From the NCBI RefSeq assembly GCF_017916295.1, contig NZ_JAFMSS010000005.1, positions 186,001-250,000 on the forward strand: 64,000 nt of DNA, in the 5' to 3' direction. This DNA is from Rubellimicrobium arenae (GTDB taxonomy: Bacteria > Pseudomonadota > Alphaproteobacteria > Rhodobacterales > Rhodobacteraceae). Under the pieces are notes generated by a model, which worked only from the letters and a program-made list of their open reading frames with translations, had not been told where the DNA came from and searched no databases. Below are positions 51,604 through 63,100 of the stretch, piece by piece (within the stretch, counting starts at the first letter, position 1; every line of letters starts with the position of its first letter). The translations under genes and the position numbers were made by a program.

Positions 51604-54600
51604 TCAGGTGGTGGTCAGCCGCCGCGCGCGCAGCTCGCGTCGCCGTGCCATCGCATCGGCGCGGCCGTCGCCAGCCTGCGCGGGCTCTTCGGCCGGAGTC
51701 GAAGGCCTGGCGCCCGTCAACTCGTCCACCCGCTGGGCCAAGGCGCCCAATGTCGGGAACCGGAAGATGTCCGTGATCGACAGCTTGTCCGAGCCAAGGC
51801 GTGCGCGGATATCGCGGTGCGCCTGCACGGCGAGCAGGGAATGGCCCCCCAGGTCGAAGAAGTTGTCCTGCGGGCCGATCTGCTCCACCCCCAGGATCTT
51901 GGACCAGATTGCCGCAATGCCGGCCAGGCTCGGTCCGGCCTGACCCGAGGGCGACACCTCGATCGGCTCCGTGCGGGTGACGGTGGCCGCGGCGACGGGC
52001 TTGGACACCTCGCGCGCGCCGGGCACCGGAAGGGCCTTGCGGTCCACCTTGCGGTTGGGCGTGAGCGGGAAGGACTCGAGCCGCACGACGCGCGCCGGGA
52101 CCATGTGGACCGGAAGCTGCCGTCCCACCGCTTCGCGCAGGGCGGCCTCGTCGACCGGGGCGTCGGCCGTGACATAGCCCACGAGTTGCACGTTGCCAGG
52201 CACATCCTCGCGCGCCATCACCACGCTCTGGCGGATGCCGGGCTGCGCGTCGAGCACGGCCTCGATCTCGCCCAGCTCGATACGGTAGCCGCGCAGCTTC
52301 ACCTGGTGATCGGCGCGACCCAGGAAATCCAGGCCCCCGTCTGCCGTTCGCCGCACGAGATCCCCGGTCCGGTAGAGCCGCCCGCCCGCGCGGAAGGGAT
52401 CGGGCACGAACCGCTCGGCCGTCAGGTCCGGCCGCTTCCAGTAGCCGTCGGCCACGCCCGTTCCGCCGATCCAGAGCTCACCCTCGGCCCCGACCGGGAG
52501 GGGGGTCATCGCCTCGTCCAGCACATGCAGCTGCGTGTTGGCGATGGGGTGGCCGATGCCGACCGTCCCTGCCCCGGCCACGGCTTCGGCGGTCGACGAC
52601 CAGATCGTCGTTTCGGTCGGGCCATACATGTTGGTCACCCGCGCGCCGGTCAGGCGAAGCTCGGCCGCCAGGGCGCCTGGAAGCGCCTCACCCCCGACAA
52701 GGACGTGCGAGAGCCGGTGGAGCGCCTGCGCGGAATCCGGGTTCGTGACCAGCATCCGGGCCATGGACGGGGTGCATTGCAGGTGGGTCACGCTATGGCG
52801 CACGATCTGCGCCGCGATCGAGAAGTCGTTCGCGGCGGGTCCGGTGCCACGGCATTCCGCCACGACCCGGGACAGGGGCTTGAGCCCATCCAGGACCTGC
52901 TGGACCGGAATGCCGTAGTCGATCAGGCAGGCGACCTCGCCCACGCCGATGGCCTTCAGTTGCTCGACGCGCCCCAAGGCATCCTCGACCGTCCCGAAAA
53001 GCCCCGACTCCTCGAAGTAGCGGTGGAAGGCGAACTCAAGGATGCCGTCCAGTTCCTCTTCGGAGAGCGAGCGGAGGTCGATGTCCATGGGCTGCGCCGC
53101 GCCCTGGGGTTTCTTGAACGCCGGGAACGCCCAGGCGTACTGCTTGATCAGCCCGGCGGCGGAGCGGAGATAGGCTTTCATCGGCTCCCGCGCGACCTCG
53201 CGCGCGGCATCGCGCGTCTCGGCCAGGTAGGTGTGCAGCATCAGCGTGACGGTGAAATCAGCCGGATCATGACCGGCGTCGCGCAGGGCGGCGTGGTAGA
53301 TCCCGATCTTCTGCTCGACCTCGGCGATCGACTGGCCCAGGAGGTGCGTCAGCACGTTCGCCCCGAGCGTCCCGGCTTCGCGCCAGGTGTCGGGGTTGCC
53401 GGCCGTCGTGACCCAGAGAGGCAGCGACTTCGACACGGGGCGGGGCTGGGTCCTGACCTGCTGCGGACCGTTCGGCCCCTGGAACTCCACCGCCTCGCCC
53501 ACCCAGAGCTTGCGGAGCTGGTGGATGCTGTCGATCATCGCGGCCTTGTTCTTGGGCACCGCGTTTTCGGGCCGGAGGACGAAATCCTCGGGCATCCAGC
53601 CCGACGCCACGGCAAGGCCCGTGCGCCCGTTGGTCAGGTTGTCGATGACCGCCCATTCCTCGGCGATGCGGGCGGGGTGGTGGAGCGGCGCCACCACGCT
53701 TCCGGCGCGAACGGCGATGTTGTGCGTGATGGCCGCCACGGCCGCGCCGGTGACCGACGGGTTGGGATAGGGCCCACCGAAGGCATGGAAGTGCCGCTCG
53801 GGCGTCCAGACGGCACAGAAGCCGTTCTCGTCGGCGATCTTCGCGCCTTCGAGCAGGAGACGGTACTTGTCCCGGCCGACCCCGTCGTCGTTGCCCCAGT
53901 AGTAGAGCGAGAAGTCCATGCCGGGCCCGCGCCCGAGGCTCTCCCCGGCGGCAAGGGTGCGTTCGTCGTCGCCCATCACCACGACCTTGAAGCCCCGGGC
54001 CAGCGTCCAGAACAGCTCGAGCACGGAGATGTCGAAGGACAGCGAGGTCACGGCAAGCCAGGTGCCCGGCTGCTTGGGTGCGATTCGCGCGTCCATGCCC
54101 GCGAAGAAGTTGGCCACGTTGCGATGGGTGACCATGACCCCTTTCGGCCGCCCGGTCGAACCGGAGGTATAGATCAGGTAGGCCAGATCCTCGGACGAGG
54201 GTCCCTGGCCCGCCACGCCCTCCGGCAGCGGCGCATCGATCCGGAGGACCCGCGCCGTGTGCGCGGGCAAGGTCGCCGCCAGGGCGGCGTCCGTCAGCAC
54301 CACCGACGCATCGGAGTCCTCGAGATAGAGTGCGATCCGGTCCGCCGGATACGCCGGGTCGAGCGGCACATAGGCGCCCCCGGCCTTGAGGATGGCCAAG
54401 GCGCCGATCACGAGATCCATGGAGCGTCCCAGATGCAGGCCGACCCGGACCCCCGGCCTGACGCCCAAGGCCTGCAGCGATGCGGCAATCCGCTCCGCCC
54501 GGGCCTCCATCTCGGCGAAGGTGATCACGCGATCACGGTACGCCAAGGCGGGCGCGTCCGGCGTGCGGGCGGCCTGCTCGGCGATCAGTGTTGAAATCGG

Positions 54601-56139
54601 GCGATCCTCGAAGTCTGCATCCGTGGCGTTCCAGGCGGCGATGCCGTCCCATTCGGCGGCCGGGATCACGGGGAGAGCGGCCAGCGGCGTGGACGGTTCC
54701 CGCCCCGCCAAGTTCGCGAGCACATGCTCCAGCCGCCCGGCCAGAAGGGCGAAGGCCTCGGACGAGAGCTTGGCGGGATCGCCGGTCAGGACCGCGCCGG
54801 TCGGCCGGAGGCAGAGCGTCAGCGCCGTGCCGGGCACATGATCCTGCCGGGACAGGCCCACCTGCGGCTGCGCTGGACGGGAGGGTCCCAGGCGGAAGGG
54901 CAGATCCGCGGCCATCGGTCCGGGGATCCGAAACGCGTCGGCAAGGCTATGACCGAGATCCGCCAGGGTCGAACCCTCGACCCGGAACGGAACCCAGGTC
55001 GCGCTGACGCCAGCCTCGGTCTGCGGGTAAGCCAAGGCAACATCCACGGCCCCGCCACCCGGCGGCAGGATCATGACCGCGAGCGCCATCGCCACATCCC
55101 CTGCGGGCAGCGTGCGCTCGAGCGGGGCGTTCCCGCGCGGGCCTCCGAACGGCGGGAGGAGGGCCGGCCTGAGATCCAGCAGTCGGGCACGCCAGTGGCC
55201 CTCCGCCGGAACGGTTTCGGCAATCGCGGCATCCAGTTGGGCCACCCGATCCGGGGTCAGCAGCGGGAGCCGTTGCCCCGCCTTCAGCAACGGCAGGCCT
55301 TCCCCCAGCGGACGAAGCTTTCCGAGGCGCAGGGCGCCCTGCCCCGTTGCCACGGTCAGCCCTTCCGCCGAGGCTTCGAGGATCTGACCTGGATCGCCCA
55401 GACCGCCCACGACGTCGGCGGAGCCGACCAGCGCGATCACCCCGCCCAGGTCCACCTTGGGAAGCGCCAGCGGGTTCGGGTAGTCGCCGTGGTCGAGCGC
55501 GCGCACGAGCGCCGCGAGTTCTGTGGCGGGGCGCGACAGATCGAGCACCGCTCCGCCGCGCGGCCGGTCCTTGGCCTTGTGCAGGTGCTGACGCCGCGAC
55601 AGCTCCTGGGGCTGCGCGCGCAGGCCGTCGCGCAACTGGGCCAGAACCTCGGGGAAGGAGTCCAGGCCCGCCGCGAAGCAGCGCGTGTTGAGCGACAGGG
55701 CCGTCTCGCCCTCGGCGACCGAGAAGCGGCGTGCCGCCAGGATCGGCCCGGCGTCGACGCCGCCCTGGATCAGGTGCCATGTGACCCCATGCTCCGGGGC
55801 ACCCTCGAGAAGGGCCCAGACCGGCGCGTTGAGGCCGGCCCGCTCCGGCAGCGGTCCGTCGTGGAAATTGACCGCCCCACGGGTAGGCAACGCCAGAATA
55901 TCGGCCGGCAGGATGTCGAGGTTCGCGACCGAAAGCAGCCAGTCGAAGGTCAGCGCGCGAAGTTGCTGGCCGAGATCCCGGCCCGGCGCCATGACCCGCA
56001 GGCCCGCCGTTTCGGCCCAGGCGCGCACCTCGCCATGCCGGGTGACCACGGCCTCGATGGTACGTCCGCCCTCCAGGATCATTCGGCCGCAATGCAGGGC
56101 CAGGGTGTCGTGGCCAATCAGGACAACGGACATGCTCAT
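51604..56139 (-). CDS. NRPS: formyltransferase-like domain, partial condensation-like region, adenylation domain interrupted by luciferase-like monooxygenase, carrier protein
   Basis: The protein has about 1511 residues. Order (from ATG 56139): residues 1-300 resemble methionyl-tRNA formyltransferase (VNFHDGPLPERAGLNAPVW, GGVDAGPI). About 335-490 is a condensation-domain-like C-terminal fragment without an HHxxxDG motif. The adenylation domain starts near 510 with A3 YLIYTSGSTGRPKGVMVTH and A4 FDISVLELFW. A bacterial luciferase-like flavin monooxygenase of about 345 residues (about 735-1080; YYWGNDDG, EHNIAVRAGSVVAPLHHPAR-type core) is inserted before A5 (NMYGPTETTIWS). YRTGDL, GRADHQVKLRGYRIELGEIE and NRKVDRKAL complete the domain. 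A carrier domain ends it (Ser near 1434 in DLGGHSLLA). This is the MupA/Atu3671 layout. GGAG precedes ATG 56139. The amino acid selected is not predicted. Confidence 0.92.
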   Translation of the reverse strand: MSMSVVLIGHDTLALHCGRMILEGGRTIEAVVTRHGEVRAWAETAGLRVMAPGRDLGQQLRALTFDWLLSVANLDILPADILALPTRGAVNFHDGPLPERAGLNAPVWALLEGAPEHGVTWHLIQGGVDAGPILAARRFSVAEGETALSLNTRCFAAGLDSFPEVLAQLRDGLRAQPQELSRRQHLHKAKDRPRGGAVLDLSRPATELAALVRALDHGDYPNPLALPKVDLGGVIALVGSADVVGGLGDPGQILEASAEGLTVATGQGALRLGKLRPLGEGLPLLKAGQRLPLLTPDRVAQLDAAIAETVPAEGHWRARLLDLRPALLPPFGGPRGNAPLERTLPAGDVAMALAVMILPPGGGAVDVALAYPQTEAGVSATWVPFRVEGSTLADLGHSLADAFRIPGPMAADLPFRLGPSRPAQPQVGLSRQDHVPGTALTLCLRPTGAVLTGDPAKLSSEAFALLAGRLEHVLANLAGREPSTPLAALPVIPAAEWDGIAAWNATDADFEDRPISTLIAEQAARTPDAPALAYRDRVITFAEMEARAERIAASLQALGVRPGVRVGLHLGRSMDLVIGALAILKAGGAYVPLDPAYPADRIALYLEDSDASVVLTDAALAATLPAHTARVLRIDAPLPEGVAGQGPSSEDLAYLIYTSGSTGRPKGVMVTHRNVANFFAGMDARIAPKQPGTWLAVTSLSFDISVLELFWTLARGFKVVVMGDDERTLAAGESLGRGPGMDFSLYYWGNDDGVGRDKYRLLLEGAKIADENGFCAVWTPERHFHAFGGPYPNPSVTGAAVAAITHNIAVRAGSVVAPLHHPARIAEEWAVIDNLTNGRTGLAVASGWMPEDFVLRPENAVPKNKAAMIDSIHQLRKLWVGEAVEFQGPNGPQQVRTQPRPVSKSLPLWVTTAGNPDTWREAGTLGANVLTHLLGQSIAEVEQKIGIYHAALRDAGHDPADFTVTLMLHTYLAETRDAAREVAREPMKAYLRSAAGLIKQYAWAFPAFKKPQGAAQPMDIDLRSLSEEELDGILEFAFHRYFEESGLFGTVEDALGRVEQLKAIGVGEVACLIDYGIPVQQVLDGLKPLSRVVAECRGTGPAANDFSIAAQIVRHSVTHLQCTPSMARMLVTNPDSAQALHRLSHVLVGGEALPGALAAELRLTGARVTNMYGPTETTIWSSTAEAVAGAGTVGIGHPIANTQLHVLDEAMTPLPVGAEGELWIGGTGVADGYWKRPDLTAERFVPDPFRAGGRLYRTGDLVRRTADGGLDFLGRADHQVKLRGYRIELGEIEAVLDAQPGIRQSVVMAREDVPGNVQLVGYVTADAPVDEAALREAVGRQLPVHMVPARVVRLESFPLTPNRKVDRKALPVPGAREVSKPVAAATVTRTEPIEVSPSGQAGPSLAGIAAIWSKILGVEQIGPQDNFFDLGGHSLLAVQAHRDIRARLGSDKLSITDIFRFPTLGALAQRVDELTGARPSTPAEEPAQAGDGRADAMARRRELRARRLTTT

Positions 56140-56152
56140 GGAAAAACTCCGT

Positions 56153-57133
56153 TCATTCGGCACCAAACAGTTCTTGCCGACGGGCCGAGGGGCCCGTCAT
56201 CGCTCTCATGTCATGCGACAGAAGCCGTCGCAGGTAGCCGGGGGGATCGACCGCCCGTCGGCCCGTGAGGCCCATGCGGGCCCGATGAACCAACCCGCCC
56301 GCGAGATGGGCCAGGGTGGCGGCGCCCGCGACGGCGGCTCCGTGGTTCTTTCGGAAGTAATGAAGTCGGGAATCGTACCAGTAGTCCGGGACCCGGGACC
56401 ACGTCTTCATGCCCGTGGACACAGAGCCCAGGTGAAGGACGGAACTCTCCGGGACATAGTGCGTCTCGAACCCGGCGCGGGCGGCCCGAAGGCACAGGTC
56501 CGTCTCCTCGAAGTAAAGGAAGAACGTCTCATCGAAGAGGCCGATCCGGTCCAGGACGGACTGCCGCACCATCATGCTGGCCCCAGCCAGCCAATCCACG
56601 GGCCCGGAGTTCTGCGGCAGGGCGACAGGCACGACGCGGTGCGCGAGGAGGCGGCTGATCGGGCCGAACCTCGCCGCGCCTTCGAACTCGCTCGCGACCG
56701 AAGGAAAGCGGAAGGTGGTCAGGTGCGGGTCGCCGTCAGGCCCATGGATGTAGCTTCCGGCGAGCCCGGCCCGGGGCGTGCGCTCCAGGTAGTCGATCAG
56801 GGCACGGATCGCCCCGGCGTCCGGGAAGGCGTCGGAGTTGAGGATGTAGACGAGGTCCGGCGCGGTCCCATCCGGCAGTCCAGCGCGGATGCCGAAGTTG
56901 TTGCCCGCGCCGTATCCGCCGTTCCGGCCGGATTGGAGCACGCGCACCCGGTCCGACGTCCAGCCCCGGGCGGCCACGCCCTCGCAGATCAGCGCCTCGG
57001 AGCCGTCGCCCGAGTCGTTGTCCACGATGTTGATGGCGCCCTCGATGCCCTGCATCTCGCGGACTGCGGCCTCGGCGGACTCCAGCGTCATGGCCGGGGT
57101 GCGCCAATTCAGGATGACGGTCAGGACCTTCAC
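56153..57133 (-). CDS. Glycosyltransferase family 2 (rhamnosyltransferase-like) within the PKS-NRPS operon
   Basis: The 326-residue GT-A enzyme has VLTVILNWRTPAMTLES, the NDSGDGS donor motif, NGGYGAGNNFGIR, the YILNSDAFPD DXD-like motif, and ETFFLYFEETDLCLRA. It is similar to dTDP-rhamnosyl transferases by eye, but the sugar is unknown. The start is a GTG overlapping the PKS stop (57130-57133), and it ends 13 bases before the NRPS start. The tight packing suggests that the cluster product is glycosylated or, less likely, that it decorates a surface glycolipid. Confidence 0.9.
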   Translation of the reverse strand: MKVLTVILNWRTPAMTLESAEAAVREMQGIEGAINIVDNDSGDGSEALICEGVAARGWTSDRVRVLQSGRNGGYGAGNNFGIRAGLPDGTAPDLVYILNSDAFPDAGAIRALIDYLERTPRAGLAGSYIHGPDGDPHLTTFRFPSVASEFEGAARFGPISRLLAHRVVPVALPQNSGPVDWLAGASMMVRQSVLDRIGLFDETFFLYFEETDLCLRAARAGFETHYVPESSVLHLGSVSTGMKTWSRVPDYWYDSRLHYFRKNHGAAVAGAATLAHLAGGLVHRARMGLTGRRAVDPPGYLRRLLSHDMRAMTGPSARRQELFGAE

Positions 57134-60100
57134 TCGGCGGCCTCCCGAACCGGCCAGGACATGGGCCGCACGGCGTTCCGTTCGGCGGCCTCGATCACCC
57201 GTCGGACCCGGGCGGCCAGCACCCGGACGTTGGGCTCGAGCACCATGGAGTCGTGATCGCCGGGAACCTCGACGACCTGCAGACGCGGAGCCCAGGGACC
57301 CCAGTCGTTGTCATGGAGCACGTAAGCCCGTTCGGAGGAGATCCACCGCCCCGGCGCCACTTCCCACTTGCCGCGCATCGGCGGGCGGAACAGCGTGAGC
57401 GGTCCATCCCAATCCGCCATCTTGTACGCGGCGATGGCCTCGTAGAAGGCGGCTTCGATGACGTCGTTGTGAAAGCCCGGCTGCGGCGGGGCCTCGATCT
57501 GCTTGCCGCGCAGCTTCGCCAGTTCCCAGGCCGCGCGCCGTGCCGCCCACTGGACCGGGTAGGCAAGGCCGCGCGACCTGATCTCGAGCCATTGGATCAT
57601 GGCGCGGTCCCGCTGCGTCAGCGGTCGCCGCTGCGGCAGGGGGGTGTCGAGAAGGACGACCGCGGCCACCTCCTCGCCCGCTGCGCGCAGCTGCTGGGCG
57701 ATCTCGAACGCCGTGATCCCGCCCCCGGAGAACCCCCCCACCATCCAGGGTCCTTCCCGCTGAACCTGCCGCATCTCGGCGAGGCAGTCGCGCGCAGCCT
57801 CGACCAGCGAGGTGTGAGGCGGCTCCCCTCCGACAAGGCCGCGGGCCTGAAGGCCATAGAATGGCCGATCCTGTCCGATCAGCTGAGCCAGGTGCCGCAG
57901 GTTCAGCACGTTGCCGAACATCCCGGCCACGAGGAAGAACGGCGTCTTCGGGCCCCCTTCGCCTTGGTGCATCGGGACCAGATGCGTGAAGCGCCGCGCC
58001 GGCCGGGCCGGAGCCGCGGGTGCCCCCGGGCCTCCGCTCTGAGCGACCCCGCCCTTTTCGGCAATGAGCCGGGCGCAGGCGCGGATCGTTGGCGCCTCGA
58101 ACAGGACCGAGATCGGGAAATCGACGCCAAAGGTCTTCTTGATCTGCGCGAACAGCCGGACGGCGATGAGGGAATGGCCACCGAGGTCGAAGAACGAATC
58201 CTCTGCCCCGACCTGCGACACCCCCAGGAGATCCGCCCAGAAGGCGGCGAGGCGGGTCTCGATCTCGCCCTCGGGCGCGATGAAGTCGCCTGCGCTGGCG
58301 GGACGCTCGAAGCCGCGCGCGGGGGCGGTCACCTCCGCGGCCCCGGCCTGCGCGATCAGATCTGGCAAGGGCATGGACGACACGATGATCTCGGACCGCC
58401 CAAGAGCAAGCACCCGGGCGAAGGCCTGGGCCCCCTCCTCGGCCCGGATGCCCTGCCGGATGGCATGGGCGAGCCGTTCCTCGGCCGGCGACAGCGGACG
58501 TGGCGTGTCGCGACGAACGGAAGGGCTGGGCGCGGCGAAACCGGGACCGGCCTCGAGACGGCGCATGGTGAACCCTTCGACCTCCACGCAAACCGTCCCG
58601 TCGTGGGCAGCCAGGGTGACGTCGAAGCTCGCCACCTCGGAGCCGCCGGAGACGAGCCGCACATGGCTCAGGACCTCGGCCGGAAGAGGCGCGAACACCC
58701 GGACGGAGGCATAGGACAACGGAGCCCAAAGGTTGGTGGGCGCATAGCCCGGGATCAGGGCCATGGCCCAGCCCGTCGCCAGATCCAGAAGCCCCGGATG
58801 GAGCGGCATCCCTTCCGATCCCATCGGCGGGAGGCTCAGGCGCGCAAGGCCCTCCTCGGCTCCGAGCTTGCCGTCCCGCAGGACGCGCCAGCGGGGACCG
58901 AAGGCCAGGTGCCGCTCCTGCGGGGAAGCCAGCGTTCCCCCTGCCGCAGGCGCCAGGAGCGCATCCCGATCGCCGAGCCGCCCCCGGATGAGCGGCAGAT
59001 CGATCTTCGCCGGCGCCGTGATGCCCAGCACCTCGATCCGAGCTTCGGCGTTGAGCTCGAACGCCTCCCGACCGGAGGCGCTTTCCAGCCGCATGTCATA
59101 GCCGCTCGCGTTGCGGCGCAGGGTCAGCCTGACATCGACTCCGCTGTCCGGAGCCCGGAGGGGGCGCAGGAAGGCGAGGTCGCGGATCTCGTAGGCCCCG
59201 TCCTCGCCCTGCCCCTGCATCGCCTCGGCGATCAGTTCGATCACCCCGGTCCCGGGCAGGAGCGCATCCCCGGCCTTGGTCCGGTGCTCATCCAGTACCC
59301 AGGTCGAGCGCGGGAGCCACCGCGCCGTGAAGAGGCGGCATCCCTCCGAGTCGAAGCCCATCGCGTCCAGCAGCGGCAGGTCCACGGGTTCGGGCTCGGC
59401 CTCCGTCCGCCCGGTGCGGGCGGCCATGGCTTCGGCCGCCATGCCGACGCCGTTCCAGACCCCCCAGTCCAAGGCCATGACCCTGGTGCGCCCGCCGGCC
59501 CGCGACCGGGCGAACGCGTTGAGGTAGGCGTTGGCCGCCACATAGTCGACCTGCCCCGCCGGCGCGGTTGCCGTCGACGTCGAGGAGCACAGGAGCAGCC
59601 AGTCCAGCATCCCGTCCGGGAACAAGGCGTCGAGCACCTGCGTCCCATGCACCTTGGGCGCAAAGACATCCTCGACGGCGAGGGGAGATTTCCCGAGGAT
59701 CGGCGCGTCGTCCACCACGCCAGCGGCATGGATCACGCCGCTCAGCGGACCGAAGGCCGCCTCGGCCGCGATCTTGGCCTCGCGCATCTCCTCGAGGTTG
59801 GCGACATCGGCCGAAAGCGTCAGCACCGTGCCGCCCGCGGCCTCGAGCGATCGCACGGCGCGGATGCGGGCCGCGGTCGCTCCGCCCTCGCGGCGGAGGA
59901 TGGCATCCCACTCCTCGCGGGCAGGGAGCGGCGTGCGCGCCACCAGCACGATCGGGGCCGTGGCGCGCCGCACCAGCTCCTGCGCCAGGGTCAGGCCGAT
60001 CCCGCCGAAGCCGCCGGTGATGAGCACCGGACCTCCCGCCCTGAGCACAGGCTCGGCGGCGGGAAGCGGGGCAGGACGATAGCTGCGTTCCAGGCGGCGG

Positions 60101-63100
60101 CCCTTGCGGAGCGCGGCGATCCGGCTCGTCGGAGAAGCCAGAGCCTCCTCCAGCAGGGCGGCGACCAGGCTGTCGCGCGGCATCGCGAGGTCGATGTCCA
60201 GCAGCGCCGAGGTTGCGCCCGTGAACTCCCGCGGGATGACCTGCACGGGTCCGAGAACCGTCGCCTTGGCGGGATGGGCCAGACCTTCGGCCCGGACCTG
60301 CATCGTCTCCGAGGTGACCGTCAGGAGGTGGAGCGGAGCGCCGGACGCTTCCTCGCCCCAGGCCTGGGCCAGGAACAGCAGCGACCAGAAGCCCTGCTCC
60401 TGCGTGCGATGGAAGAAGCTGGACCCGGGGCGGAAATGCTCTCCCTTGGTGATGAGCCACAGATGCAGGACCCGGGTCGGATGCCGCCCCTGCGAGGAAA
60501 GGTCCTGCAGAAGGCGATCGTAGGACTCGCGACCTTGCTCGGGCGGAAGAAGGTACTCCCCTTCGGCCAATCGGGCAAAGCTGTCGCCGGGCCGGACGAC
60601 CGTGACCGGATGACCAGCCTTGCGCAGGCGCGCCGCCAGATCCGAGCCGAGCCCCAGTTCGTCGGCAAAGACGAGCCAGGTCTCGCGCGGGGCCTGGTCC
60701 AGGTCCGTCGTGACATCCAGGTCGCATGCGGCGTACCTGGGGGTCCAGCCATCGACCCACCCCCATTCCGAAACGTCCTCGACCCGCTGCGGCAGGCCGG
60801 GCGCCTCGGACATGGAGACGACGCCCGGGTGGATGAAGTATTCGCTCCGCTGGAATGCATAGGTGGGAAGGCGAACCCGGTTGCGCCGTGCCCCGCCCCA
60901 GATCTGGTCCCAGTCGAAGCGACCGCCCGCCGCCCAGACCCGCCCCAGCATTGCCTGGAAATAGGCGTCGTCCGCCACCGTGTCGTTCTGGTGGCGAAGG
61001 GATCCGAGCACCTGGTTCGGCGTGACGGTGCCATGCTGCCCGGCCAGCGAGGCCAGGGCCTTGCCCGGACCGACCTCGATGTAGATCCGCGCGGACCGCT
61101 GGGCCGCGAGGGTCGAAAGCCCCTCGGCGAACAGCACGCTGTTGCGCAGGTGGCCGACCCAGTAATCGGGATCGGTGGCCTGTTCGGCGGTCAGCATTGC
61201 CCCGGTGCGGTTCGACACCATCGGGATCCGGGGCGCCCGCAGAGAGATCGAACGCAGGTAGTCGCCGAAACGCCCCAGGATGCCGTCCAGCATCCGGCTA
61301 TGGGCGGCGATGGCGATCGGGATGCGTTGGGCTTCGATCCCATCGGCCTCGAGTCGGCGCGCCAGCGCATCCAGGGAGTCGGCCCGTCCCGACGCCACTG
61401 AAAGCCGGGGCGCATTCTGCCCAGCCAGATCGAGCCCGAACTCCTCGAGGTAAGGCCGCAGTTCGGCTGCCGCGAGGCTCACCGACAACATTCCGCCCGA
61501 CGGCACCGTATCGAACAGCTGGCCACGCAGATGGACGAGTCCGATGCAGTCCTCGAAGGACATGACGCCGGCCAGGCAGGCCGCCGTGTTCTCGCCCATG
61601 GAATGGCCGATCAGGGCGGCAGGCTGCACGCCCCAGCTCATCCAGAGCTGCGCCAGGGCGTATTCGACGATCATGATGAGCGGGAGCTGGACGGACGGCG
61701 TCAGGAGCCGCTCCGACGCCCAGGCCTCGCGGTCGGGCGAGGGCAGCCAGACCTCGCGCGGGTCGTAGTCGAGCTTGGGCGTCAGGACGCTGAGCCCCTT
61801 GTCCATCCAATCGCGGAAGACGGGCTCGGTCTCATAAAGGTCCCGCGCCATCCCGGCATATTGGGCTCCGCCGCCGGGGAACATGAAGACGATATCCGGG
61901 TCCGCCCCCACCACCTGATGCGAGAAGACGCGCCGCGGGTCGCCGGCTTCGAGCATCGCGGCGGCATCCTCGTGCGTGGCGGCGACCAGTACGCGGCGCC
62001 GGTCGAAGGCCCGGCGGCCCTCCTTCAGGGTCCAGGCCACGTCGGCCAGCGGCTGCTCGGGATGCGCCCGCAGATGGGCGGCAAGGCGGCGGGAGGCGTC
62101 ATCCAGCGCGGACTTGCTGCGTGCGGACAGCGTGATCAGCTGGAACGGGAACATCGGTTCCTCGGAGGCGCCACGGACCGGCGGCTCCCCGAGGATCGCA
62201 TGGGCGTTCGTGCCGCCCACGCCCAGCGAGTTCACAGCCGCGCGGCGCGGACCGTTCAGGGGCCAGTTCTCCAGCCTGTCGGCGACGCGGAACGGGCTGC
62301 TCTCGAAGGGGATGGCCGGGTTCGGCGCCTCATAGCCGAGCGAGGGCGGAATCTCCCCGTGGTGCAGCGCGAGCGCCGTCTTGGCGAGGCTTGCGACACC
62401 CGCAGCCGTGTCGAGGTGCCCGATGTTGGTCTTGACCGAGCCGATGCGGCAGAACCCCGTCTGGTCGGTGGTCCTGCGGAAGGCTTCGGTCAGGGCGGCC
62501 ACCTCGATCGGATCGCCCAGATAGGTGCCGGTGCCATGGCATTCGATGTAGCCGATGCTGTCGGCCTTGACCTCCGCGACGGCCTGCGCTTCCGCGATGG
62601 CCGCGGCCTGGCCGTCGACCGAGGGAGCAAGATAGCCGGCCTTGGCCGCCCCGTCGTTGTTGACGGCGCTGCCCTTGATCACGGCCCAGATCTCGTCGCC
62701 GTCCGCGATCGCGTCCGACAGCCGCCGAAGCACGGCCACCCCGGCGCCGGACCCGAAGACCGTTCCCGCCGCCCGGTGATCGAAGGCATGGCATTCGCCA
62801 TCGGGGGACAGGATCTCGCCCTCCCGGTAAAGGTAGCCGCGCGCATGGGGCAGCTCGATCGTCACGCCTCCGGCGAGGGCCATGTCGCATTCGCCCGACA
62901 GCAGCGCCTGGCAGGCGAAATGCGTGGCCACCAGCGAGGTCGAGCAGGCCGTCTGAAGGTTCACGCTCGGCCCGCGAAGGTCGAGGATGTGGCTCAGGCG
63001 CGTGGCAAGAAAATCCTTGTCGTTGCCGGTGTGGCGAAGAAGGAAGAGGCCCGTCCCGTCCACCAGATCCTGGTTCGTCAGGATGTTCTGGTGATAGTAG

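Noticed and set aside
51298..54594. Plus-strand open frame of 1098 codons antisense to the NRPS
   Set aside because: The minus-strand frame encodes clear NRPS motifs. The antisense product is Arg/His/Gly-rich, without recognisable domains.
57253..61401. Plus-strand open frame of 1382 codons antisense to the PKS
   Set aside because: The PKS motifs are on the other strand; the antisense sequence has shadow-frame composition.
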